From positions 1 to 35,090 of the forward strand of contig DJXP01000039.1 in assembly GCA_002449785.1 (NCBI GenBank): DNA of 35,090 nucleotides, read 5' to 3'. This DNA comes from Clostridiales bacterium UBA7001 (lineage in GTDB: Bacteria; Bacillota; Clostridia; TANB77; CAG-508). This document shows positions 8,109 through 16,396 of this stretch, piece after piece (positions within the stretch are counted from its first letter, which is position 1; every line of letters starts with the position of its first letter). Under the pieces are notes generated by a model. The model worked only from the letters and a program-made list of their open reading frames with translations. It did no database searches and was not told the origin of the DNA. Position numbers and translations under genes: made by a program.

Positions 8109-9935
8109 ATGGGAGTTTTTTATATATTTACAGTAATGTTTTTATATATTACATTTATTTTAATAAAGAAAAGTAAAGATAAAATTAATCTTATATCTTG
8201 GCTTATTCTTTCAGCGATAGCATATCTTGGATACAATATTGGTATTTGTATGATATTTGGATCACTAAATATTACAACGAATTTATTATTTTTATCAATA
8301 GTTAATTTAATTATTACGGCATTATTTGTATTTAAAATTTATAAAAATAAAGAAATTCAAAAATATGATATAAGAAAAAGAGATGTTTTTGCAATTATAA
8401 TATGTATTGCTATTATAGGATATATGTGCAAAACTCAAATTAGACCATTTGATTTAACAGTTGCAAATGCATCAGTAGATGTATCTATGCATTATTCAGC
8501 AGCAACAAATTTTGCAGACAATATGAAAATATTATCAAAAATAGATAATAAAACTGGATATAATTTTACAACAATGCAAACAGGTGCATATATAAACACA
8601 GGAATTTTAATGAGCATAGTAAGAAGTATAAAACCTCTATACAAAGAATATGTAACTTTTAAAATTTTTGAAACATTAGTATTATTACTAAATATTATGG
8701 GATTTTATATGTTAATAGCTGATAAGCTTAAGTCTAAAAAAGGATATATAATAGGAATAATATTTTTAATTTTGTATAGTTTTGCTTATCCATATACAAG
8801 TGAGCTTTATGGCTTTTCATATTTGAGTATTTCAATTGTTTTTATAGTTGGAATATTCTATTTAGCAAAAATATATGGACATGAAATAAGTGATAAAGTA
8901 GTAATACCTTTAATTATTATTATGGGTATAGGATTAATATTCTCATATTGTTTATTTGTCCCTGCTATTTTTTCATTTATTTGTATTTACATTTTTATAA
9001 AAGATTTTGATAAAAAAGATGAAAAAACATATTTAAAATATTTTAGAAAAAATTCATTAATTGTAACAGGTTTATTATTAATAGTTACAATATTTTCAAT
9101 TTGTTATTTAGTAATACCAACATTTACATTATCTGATCAGAACAGATTAACTGATGCTATTGGATTTGATGGACAGATATATAAAGCATTTTATCAAGAC
9201 TTTTTATTTTATATTCCTTTTGTGGTTTTATTTATTGCAAGACAAATTAGAAATAAAAAATTAGATTATGAGAGTTTAGCATTAGGTTTATTATTATTTC
9301 AAACAATAGTTGAGCTTATTGGATTATGGAAAGGATTTGTTTCACCATACTACTATTATAAAATTTATCATGTTTTATGGGTACTAGTAGTGGAAATTGC
9401 TGTGGTAATTATGAGCGAAACAAATGAAAATAAGGATTTAGAAATTTCTTTAATTTCCTATTTGGCTGTGTGGGTAATTATTGTTTATGGAGCAGTTTCA
9501 GGAATAGAATACAAAGTACAACAAAAATTTGCAGGACTAATAGAAACTCCAAAGCTTCAGTCATTAGCAGGTATTTATTTTGATACAAATATATTAGCAA
9601 TAAACAATATTAATGCATCATGTTTAGTTAATTCTAATAGACTTCTTCTTGCAGAAGAAATGGGCAAGCAAGATGATATTACTCTAAAAAATATGTTAGT
9701 TGGTGGAATGAATACAAATTGTAAAGCTTGGATGTATGTTGTTTCAAAAATCGAATCTGGTGGAGAATCTATAAACGATCTTCAAAAAGCTATTGTTGAA
9801 ACAAGTGTAGATGACTTTTTAAATAATGAAGATAAAAAATATTTTATTCTTTATACTGATGAAAAATATGAAAGTACAGAAAAATATGATTTAGTTTTTC
9901 AAAATGATGCTGGAGTAATCTTAAGAAAAAAATAG
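8109..9935 (+). CDS. Polytopic membrane protein, tandem paralogue 2
   Basis: A 608-aa homologue of the preceding gene with the same order of parts: an N-terminal MGV start and helix pair, then NI(T/G)...IFG segments. The outer motif DVSMHYSAATNFADNMKIL lies near residue 125, MQTGAYINTGI follows it, a FSYCLFVPAIFSFICIYIF helix matches the first copy closely, and there is a C-terminal soluble tail. It is about 85 residues shorter, mostly in the C-terminal half. ATG at 8109 follows AAAGGTGG. Probable role is in surface-glycan assembly outside the membrane (GT-C-like transferase or polymerase), judged by context; no catalytic proof is visible. The next glycosyltransferase starts 9 bp later. Confidence 0.7.
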   Translation: MGVFYIFTVMFLYITFILIKKSKDKINLISWLILSAIAYLGYNIGICMIFGSLNITTNLLFLSIVNLIITALFVFKIYKNKEIQKYDIRKRDVFAIIICIAIIGYMCKTQIRPFDLTVANASVDVSMHYSAATNFADNMKILSKIDNKTGYNFTTMQTGAYINTGILMSIVRSIKPLYKEYVTFKIFETLVLLLNIMGFYMLIADKLKSKKGYIIGIIFLILYSFAYPYTSELYGFSYLSISIVFIVGIFYLAKIYGHEISDKVVIPLIIIMGIGLIFSYCLFVPAIFSFICIYIFIKDFDKKDEKTYLKYFRKNSLIVTGLLLIVTIFSICYLVIPTFTLSDQNRLTDAIGFDGQIYKAFYQDFLFYIPFVVLFIARQIRNKKLDYESLALGLLLFQTIVELIGLWKGFVSPYYYYKIYHVLWVLVVEIAVVIMSETNENKDLEISLISYLAVWVIIVYGAVSGIEYKVQQKFAGLIETPKLQSLAGIYFDTNILAINNINASCLVNSNRLLLAEEMGKQDDITLKNMLVGGMNTNCKAWMYVVSKIESGGESINDLQKAIVETSVDDFLNNEDKKYFILYTDEKYESTEKYDLVFQNDAGVILRKK

Positions 9936-9944
9936 GAGAAATAA

Positions 9945-10832
9945 ATGAAAGTTGCTATTATTATTGTAAATTATAATGATGCAGAGAATACAATTAAATA
10001 TGTACAAAAAATAACTGAATATCAAGAAATTAATAGAATTGTAGTTGTTGATAACAAATCTAGTGATAAAGATTGCTTTAAAAAACTTAAAATTCTTGAA
10101 AATGATAAAACTTTAGTTTTAGAAGCTGAAAAAAATGGTGGGTATAATTACGGAAATAATTTTGGAATAAAGTATTTAGAAAATTTGAACGAAAAATATG
10201 ATTATTATATTATTTCAAATCCAGATATTGATATTTCGTCAGATGCAATAAGCCATTGTTTGGAAATTATAGATAAAAATAGCAAAATAGGTATAATTGC
10301 ACCTAGAATGTTTAATAAAGACAATAATCCTATAAGGAGAAGTAGTTGGAAAGTTAGAACTTTTTGGTTAGATGTTATTCATTCTACAAGACTACTTGAA
10401 ATTGTTTTTTATAAATTATTAAGAAATGGCGAATATTCTAATAGAGATTATGAAAATGAAATATTAGAAGTAGAAGCAATATCAGGAGCTTTTTTTATAA
10501 TTAGAAAAAATTTACTAAAACAAATTAACTATTTTGATGAAAGTGTTTTCTTATTTTATGAAGAGGACATATTAGCAAAAAAAATGAAAGAGATAGGATA
10601 CAGTGTAGTAAGTTTAAATTCTGAAAAATTTATTCACTTTGAAAGTCAGACAATTGGAAAAACATTTAATTATTATAAAAAAATGAGCCAATTATTTAAA
10701 AGTAAAATGTATTATCATATTAATTATAATAATATTAATTCTCTGCAAAAAATGGTGTTTTACATACTAAATATTTGCAGAAAAATAGAGCTTTTATTTG
10801 AAATACCAATTAGAAAAATATTAAAAAAGTAA
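9945..10832 (+). CDS. Family 2 glycosyltransferase, WbbL/rhamnosyltransferase-like
   Basis: A 295-aa GT-A enzyme of the type that adds rhamnose or a related sugar to lipid-linked glycan intermediates. Motifs are VAIIIVNYNDA at the N-terminus, VVDNKSSD near residue 34, EKNGGYNYGNNFGI near residue 63 and ISNPDIDI near residue 88 (the DxD-equivalent). Then come GAFFIIRKNLL and FDESVFLFYEEDILAKKMKEIGY, the acceptor-side block typical of this subgroup. ATG at 9945 is preceded by AGGAGA 5-10 bases upstream. It lies in tight operon spacing with both neighbours. The exact donor sugar is not decidable from sequence. Confidence 0.88.
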   Translation: MKVAIIIVNYNDAENTIKYVQKITEYQEINRIVVVDNKSSDKDCFKKLKILENDKTLVLEAEKNGGYNYGNNFGIKYLENLNEKYDYYIISNPDIDISSDAISHCLEIIDKNSKIGIIAPRMFNKDNNPIRRSSWKVRTFWLDVIHSTRLLEIVFYKLLRNGEYSNRDYENEILEVEAISGAFFIIRKNLLKQINYFDESVFLFYEEDILAKKMKEIGYSVVSLNSEKFIHFESQTIGKTFNYYKKMSQLFKSKMYYHINYNNINSLQKMVFYILNICRKIELLFEIPIRKILKK

Positions 10833-10847
10833 AAGGATAAATATAAT

Positions 10848-11585
10848 ATGAATTCTGAATTAAAAAAAAGACAAGATGCTTTAAATAACAATATTTGGAG
10901 ACAAGTATTTGAGAATGAAAATACTATGTTTAGTAATATAAAAAATGGAGCCTATCAAAGTGAAAATAATGCTAGAATTAGGTTCTGCCCTAAAGAGGTT
11001 TCAGGGGAAGAATATGATGTGAAAATTCTTGAGTTTATTCCTAAGACTGCCAAAAATTACGTGAAACTAATAGGGTATCATACAATTGAATATGGATTTT
11101 CACAGTACCAAAAGTATGCTCTAAAATACAAAAATGCTCAAATTACATTTGATTTTAGTAAATCACCTGGTAATTACAGAATTATTTATAGTATAGTTGA
11201 TGGAGAAAATGAAAATGTTCTTGCAGAAGTTTCTGAAAATGGAGAAGGCAGATTCCCAATATGTACAACTTCTGAACTAAATGATGCTAAGAAAAGATTA
11301 GCTGAGGGTGAATTTCCTACAATATGGAATATTATAAGTAGGTCACTAAAAAATCATATATATGCTCCTAGTATTATGGGGGATTTTAGACAGATTAAAT
11401 CTCTTAGTAAATCTACAACCATTACACCATTAACTGAAGAACAAAAGCAAATTATGGCTTTAAGTAGTGAAGTTGAAAGACTAAGAGAAGTTATTAGAAG
11501 TTTAACAAAAAACAATATATCAAATAGAATTGGAGGAATAAATAAATTACCAGATGATTCTACGGATGGTTATACAGGTAGATGA
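10848..11585 (+). CDS. Unrecognised protein with C-terminal coiled coil, last gene of the glycan cluster
   Basis: 245 aa, not recognised. There is no signal peptide or membrane segment. The N-terminal ~30 residues are polar and charged. The middle (about 30-135) looks like a beta-rich domain containing DVKILEFIPKTAKNYVK and ITFDFSKSPGNYRIIYSI. Residues about 193-220 form a short coiled coil (EEQKQIMALSSEVERLREV), and the tail is Gly/Asp-rich. It starts 15 bp after the glycosyltransferase with AAAGGAT upstream and is followed by a strong terminator, so it is co-transcribed with the cluster. A carbohydrate-binding or glycan-length role is possible but unproven. Confidence 0.6.
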   Translation: MNSELKKRQDALNNNIWRQVFENENTMFSNIKNGAYQSENNARIRFCPKEVSGEEYDVKILEFIPKTAKNYVKLIGYHTIEYGFSQYQKYALKYKNAQITFDFSKSPGNYRIIYSIVDGENENVLAEVSENGEGRFPICTTSELNDAKKRLAEGEFPTIWNIISRSLKNHIYAPSIMGDFRQIKSLSKSTTITPLTEEQKQIMALSSEVERLREVIRSLTKNNISNRIGGINKLPDDSTDGYTGR

Positions 11586-11604
11586 AAAATATGAGTAGAT
11601 ATTT

Positions 11605-11650
11605 AAAAAAGATAATATTTGATTAAAACGATATTATCTTTTTTTGTTTT
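11605..11650 (+). terminator. Intrinsic terminator of the polysaccharide cluster
   Basis: The stem AAAAAAGATAATAT (11605-11618) pairs with ATATTATCTTTTTT (11631-11644) across a 12-base loop and runs into a T-rich tract. It lies 20 bases past the last stop codon of the cluster and before the rlmN promoter. Confidence 0.85.
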
Positions 11651-11659
11651 CAAAATATC

Positions 11660-11688
11660 TTGTAAAAAAAACAATTATATGATATAAC
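11660..11688 (+). promoter_or_regulatory. Predicted sigma-A promoter for rlmN operon
   Basis: TTGTAA at 11660-11665 and TATAAC at 11683-11688 with a 17-base spacer, located right after the upstream terminator and about 15 bases before the rlmN ribosome site. Found by eye only. Confidence 0.55.
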
Positions 11689-11714
11689 AAAAATTGTATA
11701 ATTAGGAGGATTAT

Positions 11715-12749
11715 TTGAAAAAGAGTATAAAAAACTATAATTTAGATGATTTAAAAGAAGAATTAAAAAGCATAAATGAAAAACCATTTAGAGCTGAACA
11801 AATTTTTAAATGGATTTATCAAGATAAAGTAAATTCATTTGATGATATGACAAATCTATCTTTAGAACTTAGAAAGAAACTTAATGATAATTATGATTTA
11901 AGGAATTTTAAAATAGTAAATAAATTAGAATCTATTGATGGAACAAAAAAGTATTTGTTTGATGTGGGTGATGAAGGAAATCTTATTGAAACTGTTCTTA
12001 TGAGTTATCATCATGGATATACTATTTGTGTATCTAGTCAAATAGGTTGTAAGATGGGTTGTAAATTTTGTGCATCAACTGGAATTCCTTTTTCTAGAAA
12101 TTTAACTTCTGGTGAAATTGTGGAACAAGTTTTAGCTATTGAAAGGGATTTGAATTTAAGAATTTCAAATATAGTATTTATGGGAATAGGAGAGCCATTA
12201 GATAATTTTGAAAATGTAATGAAATCTATACAAATAATAAATAATCCTAAAGGCTTAAATATTGGTGCAAGACATATTAGTATTTCAACAAGTGGAATTG
12301 TTCCTAAAATATATGAATTAGCTGATAAAAAGCTTCAGTGTACATTATCTATTTCATTACATAGTAGTAATAATAAGACAAGAAGTTCAATGATGCCTGT
12401 AAATGATGCTTATCCAATTAAAGAACTTATAAAAGCTTGTAAATATTATATTCAAAAAACAAATAAAAGAATTTCTTTTGAATATGCTCTTGCTAAAGAT
12501 AATAATGATAATTTAGATGATGCTAAAGAATTGGTAAAACTATTAGATGGAATGTTAGCACATGTGAATTTAATTCCAATAAATCAAATTGAAAATGGAA
12601 ACTATAAAAAAAGTACAAATGAAAATATAATAAAATTTAGAGATTATTTAAATGATCATGGAATTGTTGCAACGATAAGAAGAGAACTTGGTTCTGATAT
12701 TTCTGCTGCCTGTGGTCAACTTAGAAGACAACATTTAAAAAATAAATAA
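11715..12749 (+). CDS. rlmN: 23S rRNA (adenine-2503-C2)-methyltransferase RlmN
   Basis: A radical SAM enzyme that methylates C2 of A2503 in 23S rRNA, and in many bacteria also A37 of some tRNAs. The Fe-S motif CKMGCKFC lies at residues 112-119 (CX3CX2C). The catalytic cysteine near the C-terminus is in SAACGQLR. The family blocks FMGIGEPLDNF and ISTSGIVPKI are present, and 344 aa is the normal length. The start is TTG at 11715, placed 6 bases after a perfect AGGAGGA. It has its own promoter. Downstream are the phosphatase-kinase pair, a widespread Firmicute gene order. Confidence 0.97.
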   Translation: MKKSIKNYNLDDLKEELKSINEKPFRAEQIFKWIYQDKVNSFDDMTNLSLELRKKLNDNYDLRNFKIVNKLESIDGTKKYLFDVGDEGNLIETVLMSYHHGYTICVSSQIGCKMGCKFCASTGIPFSRNLTSGEIVEQVLAIERDLNLRISNIVFMGIGEPLDNFENVMKSIQIINNPKGLNIGARHISISTSGIVPKIYELADKKLQCTLSISLHSSNNKTRSSMMPVNDAYPIKELIKACKYYIQKTNKRISFEYALAKDNNDNLDDAKELVKLLDGMLAHVNLIPINQIENGNYKKSTNENIIKFRDYLNDHGIVATIRRELGSDISAACGQLRRQHLKNK

Positions 12750-12788
12750 GAGAGTTTAGTATTACAAATAGTTTATGAGGTGATAAAC

Positions 12789-13571
12789 GTGAGAATTTTA
12801 GCAAAATCAGATATAGGAAAGCTCCGAGATATGAATCAAGATAGTTATTATGTTTCGGACTTGGAAAAAGATGACATAAAATTATATATATTAGCAGATG
12901 GCATGGGTGGCTATAAAGGTGGAGAAATAGCTAGTTCTCTTGCAATAGCAAATGTTCGTAACTTTATTGTTAATAATTTTAAAAATACAAAAAAAGATAG
13001 AGAAAGTTTGCTTAGGTTATTACAAGATAGTATTGAATATGCTAATATTATTGTATATGAAAAATCTCAAGAAGATGAAGAACTTCATGATATGGGAACA
13101 ACGCTTGATGTGTGTTTAGTATATAATAATAAAGTTTTTATTGGACATGTAGGTGATAGTAGAGTTTATAGAATAAGGAAAAATATTATTAGAAAGTTAA
13201 CAACAGATCATAGTTATGTAGAAAAACTTGTAAGAGAAGGTACTATTACTAAAGAAGAAGCCTATAATCATCCCAAAAAGAATATGCTTATTAAAGCATT
13301 AGGATGTAATTCATTAGTAGAACCAGATGTTATTTGTAAAGGTTTTTTAAAAGACGATATCCTTCTTATGTGTTCTGATGGATTAACAAATATGTTAAGA
13401 GATAATGAAATATACAATTTACTATTAACAAATCCTGATAACCCAGTTGATGCACTCATTAATAATGCAAATGATTTGGGAGGATATGATAATATAACAG
13501 CTATAATTATAGATAATATTGATATTAATCAAGAATCTGATAATATTAATGAAACAAATATAAATAACTAG
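12789..13571 (+). CDS. prpC: PP2C-type Ser/Thr protein phosphatase (PrpC/Stp)
   Basis: A metal-dependent phosphatase that reverses phosphorylation by the kinase encoded next. PP2C motifs appear in order: RDMNQDS near residue 13, LADGMGGYKGGE (metal-binding Asp) near residue 35, GTTLDVCLV, GHVGDSRVYRI near residue 118, TTDHSYVEKL, MCSDGLTNML, and GGYDNITAIII near the C-terminus. Two GTG starts are possible. GTG at 12789 is preferred because GAGG lies 9 bases before it; GTG at 12780 would overlap that ribosome site. The resulting 260 aa is typical. The kinase ribosome site begins about 20 bp after the stop. Confidence 0.95.
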   Translation: MRILAKSDIGKLRDMNQDSYYVSDLEKDDIKLYILADGMGGYKGGEIASSLAIANVRNFIVNNFKNTKKDRESLLRLLQDSIEYANIIVYEKSQEDEELHDMGTTLDVCLVYNNKVFIGHVGDSRVYRIRKNIIRKLTTDHSYVEKLVREGTITKEEAYNHPKKNMLIKALGCNSLVEPDVICKGFLKDDILLMCSDGLTNMLRDNEIYNLLLTNPDNPVDALINNANDLGGYDNITAIIIDNIDINQESDNINETNINN

Positions 13572-13609
13572 AGAAAAATTTTTAGCCTTTGGAAAGGAAG
13601 AATAAAGGT

Positions 13610-15679
13610 ATGAATCTTATAGGAAAAATGTTAAATAATAGGTATGAAATTTTAGAAAAAATAGGAAATGGTGGAATGGCCACTGTTTATAGAGCAAAAG
13701 ACCATGTTTTAAATAGATTTGATGCTATTAAGTTTTTAAAAGACGAATTTACTACAGATAGTGAATTTATAAAAAAGTTTAATTCTGAAGCTCAGGCGGC
13801 AGCGAGTTTAACTCATCCTAATATTGTACAAATATTCGATGTTTGTAATGAAGATAATTTATATTATATTGTAATGGAACTAATACAAGGAAAAACTTTA
13901 AAAGAAATAATAAATGAAGACGGAATTCTTTCATGGAAATGGTCTGTAAATGTTGCAGCACAAATTGCTTCAGCTTTGGAAACTGCACATAAAAATAATA
14001 TAATACATAGAGACATTAAACCTCATAATATAATTATTACTGAAGATGGAATTGCAAAAGTTACAGACTTTGGAATAGCAAAAGCTGTTTCAAATTCGAC
14101 AATAACTGCATTTGGGTCAACAATTGGTTCTGTACATTATTTTTCACCAGAACATGCTCGTGGTGGATATACAGATGCCAAATCAGATATATATTCACTT
14201 GGAATTGTTATGTATGAAATGTTAACTGGTAGAGTTCCATTTGATGCTGATACACCGGTTTCAGTAGCTTTAAAGCAAGTTCAAGAAGAACCTGTTGAAC
14301 CAATAAAGTATAATCCAAACATTCCTATAAGTGTTAATAGGATAATATTAAAAGCCATGCAAAAAGATCCAAATCAAAGATATCAAAATGCAACTGAAAT
14401 GCTTAAAGATTTATCTATGGCTCTTAAGAACCCTTCTGGTGATTTTGTATATATAAAAGAGAAAAATGATGATTCACCTACACAAAAAATTCCTACAATA
14501 TATGAACTAGAAAAAAACAATACTAGAAGAGTACCTACCAATAATGATAATTCTAATAATGGAGAAAAGAAAGATAATAATAAGTTTTTTGAATTTTTAG
14601 ATGAACACAAATGGGTAAAAGTATTAATAATTGTTTTAATTGCAATTATTCTATTTGTTATTGCAATGTTTTCAACTGTCGCTATATTAAATGGCTCTCG
14701 ACCAGATCAAGAAGAAATACCTAATGTTTCTGGTGTAAATGAAGAAAAAAGAGTGACTAAAGAAGAAGCATTGAAATTATTAAAAGATGCCGGATTTGAA
14801 AATGTTAAAGTTGAAGAAGAGTATAGTGATGATGTAGAAGAAGGATATGTAATAAGTCAAACCCCTGAATTCAAATCTAATTTTAGGTATAATTTAACTC
14901 AAGAGATTACTATAACTGTTAGTAAAGGAAAAAAAATGGTAATACTACCTAAAAAAATGGTAGGTAAGAAGGTTGAAGATGTAAAAAAAGAACTAGATGA
15001 ATTAGACTTAAAATATCAAGTAATTGAAGTAAATGACGAAAAAGTAGAAGCTGGAATTGTAATATCTGTTGAACCAGAAGAAGGATTAGAAATTACTGCT
15101 GCTACAGAAATAAAATTAACTGTAAGCAAAGGAAGTGCATATAAAGATGTTACAGTACCAAGTGTAATTAATAGTACAGAAGAAGCTGCAAGACAAACAT
15201 TGAGTGCTCTAAATTTAGTAGTTAATGTTTCTTATGAGGAAAATCCATCAAAGTCTGATGGTGTAGTTACATCTCAAAGTGTTACTGCTGGAAAGATTGT
15301 TAAGGAAGGAACTTCAGTAGATATAGTTATAAATAAGCAACCAATAAAATCTACACTTGTAGTTAATGTAAATTTGAAATCAGTTATGAATTATACAGAG
15401 CCAAAACCTGTTACTACATATACAAATACTATTGATGAAAACGGTAATACTGTTGTAACCAATACTACTACTATTCCTGAAGTTGAAAAAGCTACAGTTG
15501 TAATTGAAGTAGGTGAAGATACTATACTAAGAGAATCTTATTTAATGACAAGAACTGATATTACTAAATCATTTACTACATCTGGTGTAAAAGAATTAAA
15601 AGTTAAAATTAATGATGTTACAAAATATACTCAGACAATAGACTTTAATAAAGGTGATCAAACTATAAATGTTGAATAG
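13610..15679 (+). CDS. prkC: PASTA-domain Ser/Thr protein kinase (PrkC/StkP)
   Basis: A membrane kinase that senses muropeptides or cell-wall state and phosphorylates division, wall and translation targets. The cytoplasmic kinase domain (about 1-275) has the glycine loop GNGGMATVYRA at 19-29, Lys41, catalytic HRDIKPHN at 133-140, DFG at 153 and an activation segment GSVHYFSPEHARGG. A Lys/Asn-rich linker follows, then one helix at about 334-360. Three PASTA repeats lie outside the cell (about 369-440, 442-508, 509-577). The C-terminal ~110 residues are Thr-rich and beta-like. ATG at 13610 is chosen because GGAAAGGAAG lies 9 bases upstream. The 689-aa length is normal for clostridial PrkC. Confidence 0.96.
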   Translation: MNLIGKMLNNRYEILEKIGNGGMATVYRAKDHVLNRFDAIKFLKDEFTTDSEFIKKFNSEAQAAASLTHPNIVQIFDVCNEDNLYYIVMELIQGKTLKEIINEDGILSWKWSVNVAAQIASALETAHKNNIIHRDIKPHNIIITEDGIAKVTDFGIAKAVSNSTITAFGSTIGSVHYFSPEHARGGYTDAKSDIYSLGIVMYEMLTGRVPFDADTPVSVALKQVQEEPVEPIKYNPNIPISVNRIILKAMQKDPNQRYQNATEMLKDLSMALKNPSGDFVYIKEKNDDSPTQKIPTIYELEKNNTRRVPTNNDNSNNGEKKDNNKFFEFLDEHKWVKVLIIVLIAIILFVIAMFSTVAILNGSRPDQEEIPNVSGVNEEKRVTKEEALKLLKDAGFENVKVEEEYSDDVEEGYVISQTPEFKSNFRYNLTQEITITVSKGKKMVILPKKMVGKKVEDVKKELDELDLKYQVIEVNDEKVEAGIVISVEPEEGLEITAATEIKLTVSKGSAYKDVTVPSVINSTEEAARQTLSALNLVVNVSYEENPSKSDGVVTSQSVTAGKIVKEGTSVDIVINKQPIKSTLVVNVNLKSVMNYTEPKPVTTYTNTIDENGNTVVTNTTTIPEVEKATVVIEVGEDTILRESYLMTRTDITKSFTTSGVKELKVKINDVTKYTQTIDFNKGDQTINVE

Positions 15680-15690
15680 GAGATTATAAA

Positions 15691-16356
15691 ATGGTAGAAA
15701 TATCAGCATCACTATTAAATTTAAATAAAGAAAATGCAAATAGAAAGATATATGATTTAGAAGTTTCAAAAATAGACTGTTTTCATATAGATGTTATGGA
15801 CGGCCAATTTGTTGAAAATAATAATGTTGATCTTATGAAGGATTATGCTTTGCTAACTTCACATATTAGTAATCTGGGAATAGATGTTCATTTGATGGTC
15901 AATAACATTGAAGAGTTTGTAGAAGAATATTTAAGCTTAAGTCCCAGAATTATTACATTTCATATTGAATCTAGTAAAGATGAAGATAGAACATTGAAAT
16001 TAATAAAAAAAATAAAAGAAAGGGGTACTAAAGTTGGAATAGCTATTAGTCCTGATACAAATATAGATGAGATTAAAAAGTATTTGGGTATGATTCATAT
16101 GGTTTTAGTTATGACTGTTATTCCAGGTAAAGGTGGGCAGTCTTTAATTCCAAAAACTATACAAAAAATTAAGAATTTGAGAGAATATATTAATGAGAAG
16201 AAAATTGATATAGACATTGAGGCAGACGGTGGAATAAATGGAGAAAATGCTAAAGATGTTATTAAAGCAGGTGCAAATATTTTGGTTATTGGAACTTATT
16301 TACTTAATTCAGAAAATTATTTTGAAACAGTAAAAAGTATTAAAACATGTTATTAA
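15691..16356 (+). CDS. rpe: Ribulose-phosphate 3-epimerase family protein
   Basis: Interconverts ribulose 5-phosphate and xylulose 5-phosphate in the pentose phosphate pathway. It is a TIM barrel of 221 aa with the family blocks ISASLLN at the N-terminus, HIDVMDGQF near residue 32 (metal ligands His and Asp), DVHLMV near residue 69 (His ligand), VMTVIPGKGGQSLIP near residue 138 and EADGGIN near residue 176 (catalytic Asp). The position just after prkC is the classic rpe site, but the usual rsgA gene between them is missing. Overall divergence leaves a small chance that it is a related sugar-phosphate epimerase. Confidence 0.88.
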   Translation: MVEISASLLNLNKENANRKIYDLEVSKIDCFHIDVMDGQFVENNNVDLMKDYALLTSHISNLGIDVHLMVNNIEEFVEEYLSLSPRIITFHIESSKDEDRTLKLIKKIKERGTKVGIAISPDTNIDEIKKYLGMIHMVLVMTVIPGKGGQSLIPKTIQKIKNLREYINEKKIDIDIEADGGINGENAKDVIKAGANILVIGTYLLNSENYFETVKSIKTCY

Positions 16357-16396
16357 ATTTTTAAAATATAAATTAATTCTAAAATGGAGGTATATA

